A stretch of 64,000 nt of DNA, from contig NGBS01000896.1 of the NCBI GenBank assembly GCA_002245135.1, positions 30,525-94,524 of the forward strand, given 5' to 3'. Source of the stretch: Proteromonas lacertae (taxonomy: Eukaryota; Sar; Bigyra; Opalinata; Proteromonadidae). This document shows, in pieces, positions 1 through 12,100 of the stretch. Numbering within the stretch: position 1 is the first letter of the stretch; every line of letters starts with the position of its first letter. The translations under genes were made by a program, and so were the position numbers. The notes below the pieces were generated by a model. The model did no database searches. It was not told where the DNA came from and saw only the letters and a list, made by a program, of their open reading frames with translations.

Positions 1-53
1 CTGAAATTGACAGAATAATGGAAGGATGTAAAGTGAAATTAGAAAAATTATAA
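1..53 (+). CDS. 3' end of an unidentified gene (partial)
   Basis: Reading from base 3, 16 codons are open and end at a TAA at 51-53. The peptide is charged (Glu, Lys, Arg). The gene would enter from the left edge. Too little is visible to assign a family, and the frame could be chance. Confidence 0.3.
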   Translation, partial: EIDRIMEGCKVKLEKL

Positions 54-141
54 AATTATAAAATTATTATTTTGTTTATGTGTTTGTGATTTACTTAATA
101 AAGAGTTTTTAACATTTGAAATTAAAATAATAATTTTATAA

Positions 142-669
142 TTAATTAATGTTGTATGGTATTTCATCATTTTCATATTTAATTTTGTATGACGGTGTGC
201 ATGGACTATAAATTGGTGATTTAGGTTGATAAATTGGAGTAATAGGGCTGTATATTGGTGATTTTGGTTTAGGAATTGGACTTGTAGGACTATAAAGTGG
301 TGAAGTAGATGGTTGAAATGTTTGCTTTCCTGTATTACATTGATAGAGACAAGATGCGTCAAAATCAACTATTTTGATGTCTTTAGGTGACTTTTCAAAT
401 GTATTTAATTTATGTTTTTTTCTGCTATTATATTTATAGGATACATTCCTTAGATTCTTATATTTTTTGTTTAATGTAATTTTGTTATTCATTGTTGGTA
501 TAAATTTGTTATATTTTATGTAGGGAATTTGATCTATACCTTTTTTGTTATAAACAATGTAGTTGTTAACATTTATTATAATTGAATGTTTTGCGAGGTT
601 TCTGCTGTTTGAACTATGACAACAGATACATTTGGATTCGGATTCGGATTTGATTGATGAATGAGGCAT
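142..669 (-). CDS. Small protein with RNA polymerase II CTD-like heptads
   Basis: About 175 aa, single exon, unknown family. I start it at the ATG at 669 because the reading frame further upstream begins only with a TTG codon. The N-terminus is Ser/Glu rich with a CxCC cluster (near residue 14). The middle is Lys/Asn rich and basic. The last ~55 residues carry repeated Tyr-Ser-Pro units: YSPTSP, then two SPIYSP motifs in ITP/CTP contexts. This is very like the consensus of the RPB1 CTD encoded about 14 kb away. I infer it could be phosphorylated or bound by CTD-interacting factors, but no enzymatic domain is visible. An alternative is a simple low-complexity Pro/Ser tail. Confidence 0.55.
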   Translation of the reverse strand: MPHSSIKSESESKCICCHSSNSRNLAKHSIIINVNNYIVYNKKGIDQIPYIKYNKFIPTMNNKITLNKKYKNLRNVSYKYNSRKKHKLNTFEKSPKDIKIVDFDASCLYQCNTGKQTFQPSTSPLYSPTSPIPKPKSPIYSPITPIYQPKSPIYSPCTPSYKIKYENDEIPYNIN

Positions 670-794
670 AGTATTAAAGATGATTAATCGAAATTTGTCA
701 AAATACTTGCTTGAGATATTCAAACCTAAATATTTTAATACAAGTTAATACACATTAATACAAAATAATACAGTATTTTTAGTTATAAAGAGAA

Positions 795-3700
795 ATGAAT
801 GAAATGGTAGAGATGATGAAACAAAAACAACCGAATCTAGAAGTATTTTATAGTGAATTCTAATATGATAATAGATAGTGAAAGAAATGGTTGTGACAAA
901 ATCGAAGAAGATTTATGAAGTAAAGGTGTTGAATGAGAGAAAAATCATAAAAATATATGATTTGAGGAAGATTTCCATGGAGAAGGTGTTGAAATGCACA
1001 GAAAATATGATGATATTAGATGGTTTAAGTGACAAATGCATGATAAGTAAAATGACAATATCAGATGATAATAAGTATATGATTATAAAACGAATGAAAT
1101 ATGGTAGTGACTTAAAGTATTTGATATACAGTAATGAAAAAGAAATATCCGTTGAAAGAGTTATTCAATCAATACGTGATTATATAATGATGTTGAATGA
1201 GAATGATATATTGAATTTGAATTTGAAAAGTTCAAATGTAATAATGGATAATGGCAAAGTGAAGATATGTGATAGTTTTATAAATAATTTAATATGCGAT
1301 GATGAAAAGAGAACAGAAATGAGTTGTTTAGATTATATAAGTTTGGAAGAATTGAATGGATTAGAATGTGATGAGAGAAGTGTAATTTGGTCAATTGGAT
1401 GTATTTTATATGAAATGATTTATAAGAAATTACCATTTTCAGAAGTTAATAATATGATTAAAACAATAAATAATATTATGAGATGTAAATGGAGAGTTGA
1501 TCAATCCATCAATCCTTTCTATAATGATATTTTTACAAAAATATTTGTAAAAGAAAAGTCAAATCGATTGAGTATAAAAGAATTAATGAAAGAGATAATG
1601 AAAATGAGTGAGATATTGAGAGATAAAGACAACAGCTTAATGATATGTAATGAAAGAAAAGAAATCTCCGTCAACAATGATGATATGATTGTTAGATTAC
1701 CTATAATTTATCCATCTGAGTATTATCTGAAAAGTAGAAAATGGACAGAAATTCGAGATGATTTGATAGAATCATACAGCAAGAAAGGTAATGAGAGAAT
1801 ACTGTCAATATTATTGTTGATGAAATTGTGCAGGAAAGATGATTCAATAAAATACAAACTTAAATTCCATTTTAATCATAAATGTGAAAATAATAAAAGT
1901 AAATGTTATTTAGATGAAATGATATTTAATATTGCTACTGATGATAAATATAGATTTGCTATTAATGCAGAGTGTAGTTGTATATGTAAAGAAGGAATTG
2001 AATATTTATTCAGAATATTGAAATTTATCAATCCTACTAAACTCCTTTTCAGTATAATGTTAATAGCTTATATTTATTTAGATTTAAAAATTCCATATGA
2101 ACAACAGTCTTTATTTGGATCATTATACTATAATTTGTCAGATTTACAGGAATTAGATTTACATCAATTTAATCTTGCATATCGTTTCGTTCAATCACTT
2201 GTTAAATCAATGCCATTCATGAAATTAAAATATGTAGATCTAACAAGTATTTGTTATTCTTTTTTTGTTATTCTGAAATAGAAAATTCAGTTGGTCCAAA
2301 AGGTTTCAGATTGTTGCTTCCATATATATATATATTAATCAACAAGAACGAATTAAATCTTAGTAAAATGAACTTAAATGATGAATCAATGATATTATTA
2401 TCAGAAGAATTATATAAATATCCAAATATTGAGAGAATTGATATTACAGAAAATGAAAATATTCATTCAAAAGGATTAGAAGCTTTATTCTCCAAATTTC
2501 CTATTTCAAAAGTATCATTTGATTTTAATAGAAGTAAAGAATTGTGGATTAATAGAAATATTCCTATTGAATATATCAATAAAAACAATGAATTATATCT
2601 GGGTAATTATGAGATTGATGATGATTTTTTCAAATCATTCATTTCATTAAGATTAAATGAATTGAGTGATATAAGAAAACTGGATTTAAGTAGTATAATT
2701 AGATATTCTTTTATAATATAGATAATAAACTTACACATGAAAGTATAAAAATACTGATCAACAATTTATCCTCATTTCCAAATCTTAAATATCTTAAGAT
2801 AAATGGAAATGAAATAGGAGATGAAGGAATGAAACTTTTATCTCCATATTTATATTTATTGAATAGTAGTATGCATTTAAATTGCAATAGTATAATGATT
2901 ATTTTTATAATTTATAACAGAATTGGGAATATCTTCAGTTGGAATAAAATATTTAGTTGATAGTCAAAAAACTATTCATGAAAGGATATATTCTCTTGAT
3001 GTAAGAAATAATAATATAGATTCAGAGGGAATAAAATATTTGATGAAATATCTTAAAGAAAATACCAATATTGAACAGTTAGAAATTGACAGTATAAGTC
3101 ACTTTACTATTTGGTATATAGATAATCCAATTGGTAATAATGGATTTAAAATATTAGCAGAGAATTTATAACTATTAGGTTCTACTGCAATGAATTTGAA
3201 TAACACCTCCATAGATGATAAAAGCGCTATAATATTATCAAATAAAATTGACTCAATTAAAAAGTGTACAGTAATCGATCTATTTGGAAATAAAATAGGA
3301 ACAAAAGGATTAAAATCAATTTGTTCAAAAACATTAGAAAGAAGAGGAAAGCCATATATCGAAATGGCATATTCAGCTTGGACAAATGAAGCAAAAAAAT
3401 ATTATTTTGATTATCTTAGTAAATTGAAAAGAGATGATATAAACTTATTTTTTGCTAGTATTAATTTATATTTCTAATGAAATAGATTTAAATCTAAATG
3501 ATTCTCATATCCCTTTGTTAAGCAATATAACATTTTTAAACATGGATTTATCAAATAATAAGATTACTTCAAAAGGATTAAAAGAATTCATGAATCATTT
3601 GACACATAGAGTTTATGGCATTGATATATATAATAATCCAATTGGAGATGAAGGAGTAGAGATAATGTGTAAAAATATAAAAATATTCACTTATCCTTCA

Positions 3701-4058
3701 CAGATAAATGTTTCAAGTATTTTAAGAATATTATGTAATTTTTATAATATGAATAGATATAGGAATGAGTAAAAAAGGATTTAAAATGTTAATAGAAAAA
3801 TTAAAGAAAATTAGACAATTGATGTGTGTACGTTTATCAGGATATAAATTAAATGAAAGTGATTTAAGATTAATGAAAAATATTTATAATAAACTGAATA
3901 AATTGTATGAATTATCAATAACAGTGAAAGAAGATATTGATAGGTTTGAATTAGAATCATTTTTAGCAACATTTTCATCAATTAAAACAATCAAGTTAGA
4001 TGGAATATCAGAAGAAGAAAAGAAAGAATTATCAGAAGAATTCTTCAATATTAAATAA
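795..4058 (+). CDS. Pseudokinase-LRR protein gene with an in-frame stop
   Basis: Proposed exons: 795-842, 875-2246, 2282-2692, 2722-2889, 2921-3091, 3122-3457, 3486-3716, 3757-4058. The 28-40 nt introns are GTAT...AG. Residues ~20-260 resemble a protein kinase. The HRD motif is replaced (NLNLKSSN), DFG is CDSF, no glycine loop is seen and APE is SLEE, so it is probably catalytically dead. The rest is ribonuclease-inhibitor-type LRRs (LDLSNNKL, NPIGDEG). The five introns in the LRR part are all phase 1 and split the Asn/Lys codon of a repeat. A TAA at 3169-3171 interrupts the fifth LRR exon while the same frame stays open on both sides. At that position another repeat has Tyr. A 45-nt GT-AG removal (3134-3178) would skip the stop in frame, so pseudogene status is not certain. 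Confidence 0.7.
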
Positions 4059-4170
4059 TTGACTATTATTATTATTGTTACTTTATAGTTTTGTATTGAA
4101 CCTAAAACACACAAAAATATACAAATGAATTTTATAACAATAATAAAATAATAATAAAAGTCAGTTTCAT

Positions 4171-6050
4171 TTAGATTCTTGTATCTGCTGCTGCTGCTGC
4201 TGCTGGTGTTGCTGATGCTGGAGGTGGAGCACTAGCATCAACTTGCATTAAATCATTAGACACTTCAATTTCGATTGGAATATTCAACTTTCTAAATGTC
4301 TCTAACCAATCTTGATAACTTTCATCTTTATCAAACTTGAAGTAATATCGACCAATAGTTGGTAAAAATCCCATTCTCTTTACTTTCTCTACAATCTGGA
4401 AACAGAAATCTCCATAACTCTTCATTCGAATCACTGTTGAACATGTCAAATCAATATCTGTTAATGGATTTAAACCATTTAATTGAAAATATTTTTCTCC
4501 ATTCATTTCACCATCACTAGGGAAACTCAGCATATGTCTATCTTGACTAATTACTACATGATCAATTTCCCAGTCATTTGTATAATTCCATCTTGTCATT
4601 ATACCATATTTAATCACCATTTCGTTCTTATTAGTAAATTTTGGACATTTACTGACACTTTCTTTGGTTAAAGCTTCTTTTTCTTTATCAGTCAATACTT
4701 TATCTTTTACTTCTTTCATTTCTTTTACTAATATTTTCATATCACTTCCTAAATCAACAGCTCCTAAATTATTAATTACTGGATTCACCAATGGTGCACT
4801 TTCATCATATAAATTACGTACTAAATTGAAATATTCTTCTAAAACAGTTGTACAACTTTCTACTCTTCTTACTTCGATTTTCTTTACTTTTTCAAACATA
4901 TTTCCTAAATATTGAATCAATTCTCTTCTACAATCACTTTCATTATGTACAGCACATATATAACTTGCATATACTAAATAGAAGTCTTCTTTACTTTTAC
5001 CATTCTTTGAAACACTCTTTATTGTTGATGCTAATGTTGCATCCATTTTATCAAACATTAGATATGTCTTTTTACCACTTTCTTCATATTTATAAGCTAA
5101 ATCGTCATAAGTTGCACTTAAATCTCTTATCATAAATCTTAAATCATCTACTACTGGCTGGATCTTAGTTGAAACACTGGTCTTTAATGTTTCAACTAGT
5201 TTATCATATTTCTCCATTAATTCTTTGTTATAATCATGTAAACTAGTTAATACTGGTAAAAATGAATCATCTCTTTCTTTTTTGATTTCTTCTTCTTTTG
5301 GAGCTTCTTTAGCTGCTTCTCCTGTTGTTGCTGCTGGAACTGTTGTTTCTTCAGCTTTTGGTGGTTCTTCAGTCTTTGTTGTAGCTGCTTCTTTATTTTC
5401 TTCACCTTCTTTCACTGTTTCTAATGTTTTACCCTGTCTTTTAGCATTAGCTTCAGCTGCTTTCTGTGCTGCCTTCTTAGCGGCTTCTTTAGCTTTTTCA
5501 TAAGCAATCTTTGATCCTTGTTCAATCTTATTCTTTGCAATATTTGCTGCTTTTCCAATAGCTGCTTTAGCTGCATTGAATGTTTCATTTTCTAACTCAT
5601 GCGGATGTTGAGATGGGAGTAACACAGCTTGTGAGATTTTATATGCATGACCTTCTCTCTTATAAAATTCAACCATTTGATATAAATAGTTACCTACTCT
5701 TTCAATACCATTTAAACTGTTTTTTAAATAGTCATCAATCAATATCCACTTTTCTTCCATTAACTTACGACTAGCGAAATGACGATTGGTTCTTTCTTCT
5801 TCCTCATCCAATAGTTTCTTGAACAATTCCTTTTTCTTTGGTAAAACTAACTCTGGTTCAATTATATCTTGAGTTGGGTAAGAATGAAGATTAACTTGTT
5901 CTAAAATATATTAAATGAATTAATACGTTCAGCTTTTTCAGTAGTTTCTGGCTTTTTTTCAGTTGATTCTGGTTTTGAGTCAGAAGCAGCTGTTGCATCT
6001 ACAAATTATACATATGCTAATATACTGCTTTCTTGTTCAGTTGATGACAT
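4171..6050 (-). CDS. BAR-like coiled-coil protein with C-terminal PH-like domain
   Basis: Three exons: 6050-6026, 5998-5927 and 5900-4171, with 27- and 26-nt introns. The first ATG, at 6050, gives a Ser/Glu-rich start. About 590 aa. The body is helical and looks like a BAR/F-BAR membrane-curvature domain, interrupted by a long Ala/Lys/Glu-rich insertion. A segment near residues 430-560 (KYGIMTRWN ... YYFKFDKDESYQDWLETFRK) has the look of a PH domain. The tail is Ala/Pro rich. Such proteins normally bind phosphoinositides at membranes undergoing endocytosis or remodelling. The domain calls are from pattern only. It is transcribed divergently from the nucleoredoxin gene 88 bp away. Confidence 0.65.
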
Positions 6051-6138
6051 TGTCTATTTCAATAAATATAATGATGATTCAATACCACAACAAAAAGCAA
6101 AAACAAAGATCTTATGAAACGAATAAATATTTAAGAAC
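6051..6138. promoter_or_regulatory. Short divergent promoter region
   Basis: This 88-bp gap separates the start codons of two divergently transcribed genes (BAR-like to the left, nucleoredoxin to the right), so it must hold both promoters and 5' UTRs. It is AT rich. I see no recognisable TATA box or factor site. Confidence 0.35.
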
Positions 6139-7404
6139 ATGTCAGAATTTTCATCTTTATTCGGGAAAGCATTGCTTGATAACAATTTTCAGCCAATTCC
6201 TATAAGTTGTTTATCTGGGAAGTATGTGGCCATCTATTTCTCGTATGATTTTAATCAGTTTATTTAATAATTTGTAGTGCTCACTGGTGTGGACCTTGTA
6301 GACAGTTTACACCTGTTTTAAAGGCTCTTTATAACAAATTACAAACATTAGGCAAGAATTTTGAAGTTGTTTTCTGTAGTAACGATAAAGACTCAGCTGG
6401 TTTCAAAGAATATTTTGGTACTATGCCCTGGAAAGCAATTCCATTTGAAAATCAATCCATTCGTACATATGTAAGTGATAAATTTGGAATTAACAGCATT
6501 CCTTCTATTATTATTTTAAATCCTGATGGTTCTGTGTTGAATGATGATGCGTATATATTTTATATTTATTAATTTTAGACGAATGCAAATTGAAAGTGAT
6601 CCAGAAGGAAATCAATTCCCTTGGAAGAGCCCAACTATCTATGATATGATAGCAGGCCAATTACTTAGTAAATCAGGTGGAAATGTCGATGCTTTGAAAT
6701 CAGTGAAAGGATCAATATTTGGATTATATTTCAGTGCTCATTGGTGTGGCCCATGCAGACAATTTACACCAAAATTAAGTGCAATCTATGAAAATTTGAA
6801 GAAAGAAGGTAAAAAGTTTGAAATAATCTTTACTTCATTTGATCATGATGGAGCAGGTTTTAATGAGTATTATTCTACAATGCCATGGTTAGCTATACCA
6901 TTTGGAGATTCTAGAATCAAATATTTATCTCAAAAATTCGATGTTGAAGGTATTCCAACATTACTCCTATTTAATGGAGATGGTGAGTTGATTAGTAAAA
7001 ATGGAAGAATGTTAATGGAATCCAATCCCAATGGATATCCTTGGTCACCGAAAACAGTGGAAAGTTTATCAATTAACCCAGAATTCATCAACTCAAACCC
7101 ATGTATTGTACTATTCATAGAAAAAGGTGATAAATCAAAAATTGATATGCTAGAAAGTATAGGTAAAGAAATTAAGACTAGAAATAGCAAGATTCATATT
7201 TATTATAGTGATGAGAAGGATGATATAAACTATCAGATTAAAGCCTTAACTAAGGTTGATACTGTTCCATGTGTCGTTTTAGTGGATATTCCTGATAATG
7301 GAGGTTATTATTTGATGAAAGGTGATATAAATGAGAAGAATATCATATCATTTGTTGATCAATATCAAAGTAAAAGTTTACAGAGATTGCAAATGAGTAG
7401 TTAG
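6139..7404 (+). CDS. Nucleoredoxin / tryparedoxin-like protein
   Basis: Exons 6139-6242, 6278-6550 and 6579-7404 give 400 aa. Two thioredoxin-like domains each carry a WCGPC redox motif (residues ~38-42 and ~181-185) inside FSAHWCGPCRQFTP. Each is followed by the MPW and cis-Pro regions (INSIPS, VEGIPT) expected of nucleoredoxin. The C-terminal ~120 residues form a third, thioredoxin-fold-like domain without a CxxC. The family reduces protein disulfides in the cytosol or nucleus. The order Trx-Trx-C-domain and the length match animal and plant nucleoredoxins. The gene is intact if spliced at the two GTAT...AG introns (35 and 28 nt). Confidence 0.88.
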
Positions 7405-7520
7405 AGTGTTTTTCTTAGTTTTTATCTTTTTCTAAATTGTTTTTTAAATTGAAATAAAACATTTTAAGATAGAAGATTTTATTATACAGATTACTATTCA
7501 AATCCAATAATATTCAATTA

Positions 7521-8027
7521 TTATTCCTCTTTAAAATACTTTACTAAAGTTACTGGAGCATCATCCCAGCCAATAGCCACGAATGGATATACTGTTTTAT
7601 ATAAATTCTTAAATAATAACACTTCTTCACCATTTCCTTGCTTGATACTCATTGTTTTTTCATTCATATTAAATATTATCTCATACTGTCCATTTTCTTC
7701 ACCTTTAATATCTTTAAACTCACCATCCTTCTGTGGTTCAGCAGCTGTACCCCATAATTCAGATGAATAAGTACCAATAAAGATACTGCATGATGACTTA
7801 TCTTTATGTATATTATATCCATTATATTTCTCAATGGTTGTACATCCAAAGTAGAAGTTGTTTTTATACTTATGAATCTCAAAGATGAAGTGATATATAC
7901 CATTCATCATCTTTACATTCAGATAACAATGAGCTACACATTTGTCAAGGTTATTTTTTATTGTTAAACGATCTTCACTGATCTCAATACTTGGATTTTT
8001 GTAATATTCCACAAATTTTGCACTCAT
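7521..8027 (-). CDS. Small SPRY-like domain protein
   Basis: 168 aa from the ATG at 8027 (MSAKFVEYY); the frame extends upstream only through a hydrophobic Leu/Tyr stretch that is probably 5' UTR. Motifs such as HCYLNVKMMNGIYHF, FYFGCTT, YEIIFNMNEKTMSIK and YPFVAIGW match the C-terminal halves of the pseudokinase-SPRY gene at 24.9-26.2 kb and the BTB-SPRY genes, so this is the same module standing alone. The pattern (beta strands, FNMNE/IDMNK turn, pressure on aromatic residues) resembles SPRY/B30.2. Function is probably protein binding; partner unknown. Confidence 0.65.
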   Translation of the reverse strand: MSAKFVEYYKNPSIEISEDRLTIKNNLDKCVAHCYLNVKMMNGIYHFIFEIHKYKNNFYFGCTTIEKYNGYNIHKDKSSCSIFIGTYSSELWGTAAEPQKDGEFKDIKGEENGQYEIIFNMNEKTMSIKQGNGEEVLLFKNLYKTVYPFVAIGWDDAPVTLVKYFKEE

Positions 8028-8254
8028 TTCACTCGTTTTTTTCTTCAAATAAAGATAAATACAAAAAAGATAAAATAACGAATAAACGAGTCTATTTTTG
8101 AAACACATTCTTCAATTATTTTACATGCACTTATGAAACTATAATCATCAAGTTCAACATTTTCATTAGAATATACATATTAAAAAATGAAAATAAAAAA
8201 GATAAAGAAAATAACAAAATATCTTCTTTTTCTTCTTCCCTCTTTCTTTTTTTT

Positions 8255-9009
8255 TTAAACTAAAGTATTTACAGCTTGAATAAAAGCATCATACTTCTCA
8301 CTATAACATTTAACCATCCATGTGAAAGGAGCTTCAACATTGGTTGGAACTGTAGCTGATGTTTCAAAGTATTCTAATGCTAATTCTTGTGCATATTTCC
8401 TACCTTCTTCTTCTGTCACTATTCTTCTATCTTCATTTGTTAAATCAACTTTATTTGCTATTAATACACCTGCTAAATTGGGTGAAACAGTTCTTACACG
8501 TTGAATCCATCTTGGAATTGATGTGAATGATTCACGATCTGATACATCATATACAGCTACCACCATATTAGCATTTGTCCACTATAAGTGATTATTAATA
8601 AAAATAATGAATATACATATTTTGTATTTCTTTCTAAAATGCCAAATACTGATGCACCAGCACTATCAAATATATACATCTCTACTTTTTCACAAGTTCG
8701 AGATGCTGGTTTATTTGGTACATCAACAACTTTCATATTCAAATCAGTGTCAATTGTCTATATTTATTTTAAATAATATTGAGAAATACCATAACATATT
8801 TTTTATTTTTATCAGCAGCATCCATATAAGCTTGTATAAGTGAAGTTTTGCCTGTATGTTGATCACCTATAATATAATAACATAAAAACTCATAGAAATA
8901 CCAACAACTACTACTTTACAACGAAGTAGGTTCTAAATTTAAAAATATCGATAGATTAAAATACTGTTGGATGATGTGCAGGTTCCATACTTATAACGCC
9001 AGTAGACAT
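8255..9009 (-). CDS. IFT27: Intraflagellar transport protein 27 (Rab-like GTPase)
   Basis: Five exons: 9009-8965, 8932-8902, 8866-8790, 8757-8617 and 8581-8255. Together they encode 206 aa. The P-loop is GDQHTGKTS (residues 26-34), G3 is DSAG and G4 is NKVD. Features shared with IFT27/RABL4 rather than ordinary Rabs are TDLNMKVVDVP after switch I, VEMYIFDSAG, YDVSDRESF, the FETSA box, and EAPF near the C-terminus. There is no C-terminal prenylation cysteine. IFT27 pairs with IFT25 in the IFT-B complex and helps export BBSome cargo from cilia, so its presence implies a flagellated organism. The start codon lies 95 bp from that of RPB1, transcribed the other way. Confidence 0.85.
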
Positions 9010-9104
9010 TTTGTAAAATTCAATAAAAAAAGAGTTGATTTGAAAAACGTCAGACTCAAGCCTCAAACTGTCAATCCATTTCTCATTTAATTTTTTTTTG
9101 AGCT

Positions 9105-12100
9105 ATGTTCCCTTTAAGACAGTTAAAGACAATACAGTTCAGTGTATTCTCACCGGAGATAATAAGAGGATCGTCCTGCATTGATGGGCAAGGAATAGAA
9201 AGACCTGATTACAGAATAGACGGTAAATACACCGAAGGAGGTATTAATGATCCAAGATTAGGCACAATTGATAAATTTTCAAAATGCCCAACGTGTGGTG
9301 GAGATGTTGAAACCTGTCCTGGTCATTTTGGTCACATTGAACTTGCAGAACCGATGTATCATATTGGCTTCATAGGATACATGTATTATTAAATTAATTA
9401 ATAATATTATCTATTAGTTATAAAATACTTCAATGTATATGTTTCAAATGTGCCAGATTAAGAGATGATTTAAGCTCCGAAAATCAGCTCAGTCTTAAAA
9501 GTGCCATTCTTCAGCTAGAAGGCGAGAAAAGATTAGACAGGATTTATCGTGAGTTAAAAGATATAAAAAAATGTAAACACGAAGGTTGTGATGAATATCA
9601 ACCTCGTTTTACAAAAAAAGGATTTGTTATAGAAATAGAAAGAATATTAGGAGAAGGAGGTAATGATAAAGGTAAGAAAGAGCAGTATTTTGCTAAAGAT
9701 GCGTATGATTTATTAAGAAGAATGGATGAGAAAGACATTCAATTCTTAGGATTTAATATTAAGTATTCTCGTCCTGAATGGTTGATTTTAACCACTTTTC
9801 CAGTTCCACCATTACACATTCGTCCATCTGTGTTTTTACCTGGTTCTTCCAGTAAATCTGAAGATGATTTAACTTACAAATTGAGTGATATATTAAAAGC
9901 TAATTTAGATTTAAAAGCATCCAAAGGTGAAACAACTGATAAGAGAAAAGAAAAAATGAATTTATTACAATATCATTTAGCTACTTATGTAAATAATGAA
10001 TTAAACAATGTAGCACCATCTACACAACGTGGAGGAAGACCATTAAAAACACTACGACAAAGAATAAAAGTATATATTTTAATTTTTAATTTATAATTTA
10101 TAATTAGAGTAAACATGGTAGAATAAGAGGTAATCTGATGGGAAAGAGAGTTGATTTCAGTGCAAGATCTGTTATTACCGCAGATCCTAATATAGATATT
10201 GATGAAGTGGGTGTACCTAAATCAATGGCATTGAATTTAACCTTTCCTGAGAGAGTTACTAGTTTCAATATTGAAAGATTAAAACAGTTGGTGAGAAATG
10301 GTCCAGATACACATCCTGGTGCTAAATTTATAATAACTGATGGAGTTAGAAGAGATTTAAGATATGTTCAAGATAAGGTAAGAATATAATATATATATAT
10401 TATTATTATTAATAATTTACTCATATTTTTTCTTTTCTTTTTTTAATTTAATTATATATATATCTATTTTTGATTTGAACTATTATATATAATTTACATA
10501 TATAACAGAACAATCTAAGTCTCAAAGAAGGTGAAATCGTAGAACGTCATATCAATGATGGTGATGTAGTCTTATTCAACCGTCAACCATCACTCCATAA
10601 GATGAGCATCATGGGTCATAGAGTGAGAGTATTAGATTATTCAACATTCAGATTAAATCTGTCAGTTACAACACCTTATAATGCTGATTTTGATGGTGAT
10701 GAAATGAATTTACACGTATTACAAACACTACCAGCAAAAGCAGAAGCATTACAACTTATGATGGTGAATAGAAATATTGTATCACCTCAAGCCAACAAGC
10801 CTGTTATGGGAATTGTACAAGATGCATTATTAGGAAGTTATAAATTCACTAATAGAAACGTATTCTTAGAGTTAGATATGGTAATGAACTTGTGTATGTG
10901 GATAAGGAATTGGAATGGTGAAATACCAATGCCTGCTATTATATCTAATAATCCCAAACATAAGAAGATTGGTAAAGCAAGATATAGTTATTTATGGACA
11001 GGTAAACAATTATTCTCAATGATTTTACCTGAAAGAATTAATATGAAGAAGGTTAGTGTGAAACGTATATATATATTATTATTATATATTATATAATATA
11101 TATAGCTAATTTGAAATTGGATCATAAAGCAGATACTGAAAGAGATCGTAAAAAACGTGAAGAAGAAATCCGTAAGAAGACCTACGAAATGTCTGTAGTA
11201 GATGGTTATGTATTAATTGACCAAGGCCATTTACTATGTGGTGTAATAGATAAGAGTTCAATTGGTTCAACCAGTGGTGGTATTATACATATTATAATGA
11301 ATGAAATTGGACCAGATGGAGCTAAAGATTTCATGGGTCAAGTGCAAGTGTTGGTTAATTATTGGTTATTAAATCAATCATTTACTATTGGTATTGGTGA
11401 TTCTGTTGCTGATAGTTCTACATCTGAAGATATACAGAAGATTATAGAAAATTGTAAAAAGGATGTGATTAAACAGATTCAAAAAGGTCAAAGAAATGAA
11501 TTAGAAAAACAACCTGGTTTGAGTCTAATGCAAATGTTTGAATGGCTTGTAAATAGTATATTAAACACAGCAAGAGATCAAGCAGGTTTGAAAGCTCAAG
11601 CTGATTTAGAATCTACCAATAATATCAAAGCAACAGTAGAATGTGGTTCAAAAGGTAACCATTTAAATATATCTCAAATTATTGCTTGTGTAGGTCAACA
11701 GAATTTGGAAGGTAAGAGAATTCCTTATGGATTTAGATTCAGAACATTACCTCATTTTTTTCAAGATGATTTAGGTCCAGAAAGTAGAGGTTTTGTAGAG
11801 AATTCATATTTACAAGGTTTAACTCCACAAGAATTCTTCTTCCATGCTATGGCTGGTAGAGAAGGTATTATTGATACTGCTGTAAAGACATCACGTACTG
11901 GTTATATTCAACATAGATTGGTTAAAGCAATGGAAGATATTATAGTAGCTTATGATAGAACTGTAAGAAACAGTAGTGGGCAGATTATACAGTTTCTATA
12001 TGGTGAAGATGGAATGGATGGTAGATGGATTGAATCTCAGATGATTAATATAATAGGAATGAATGATAATGAAATGCAAAGAAACTTTAGAATCAATGTA

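Noticed and set aside
4483-5774. Several plus-strand open frames of 62-95 aa
   Set aside because: Antisense to the BAR-like gene, low-complexity composition, no motifs.
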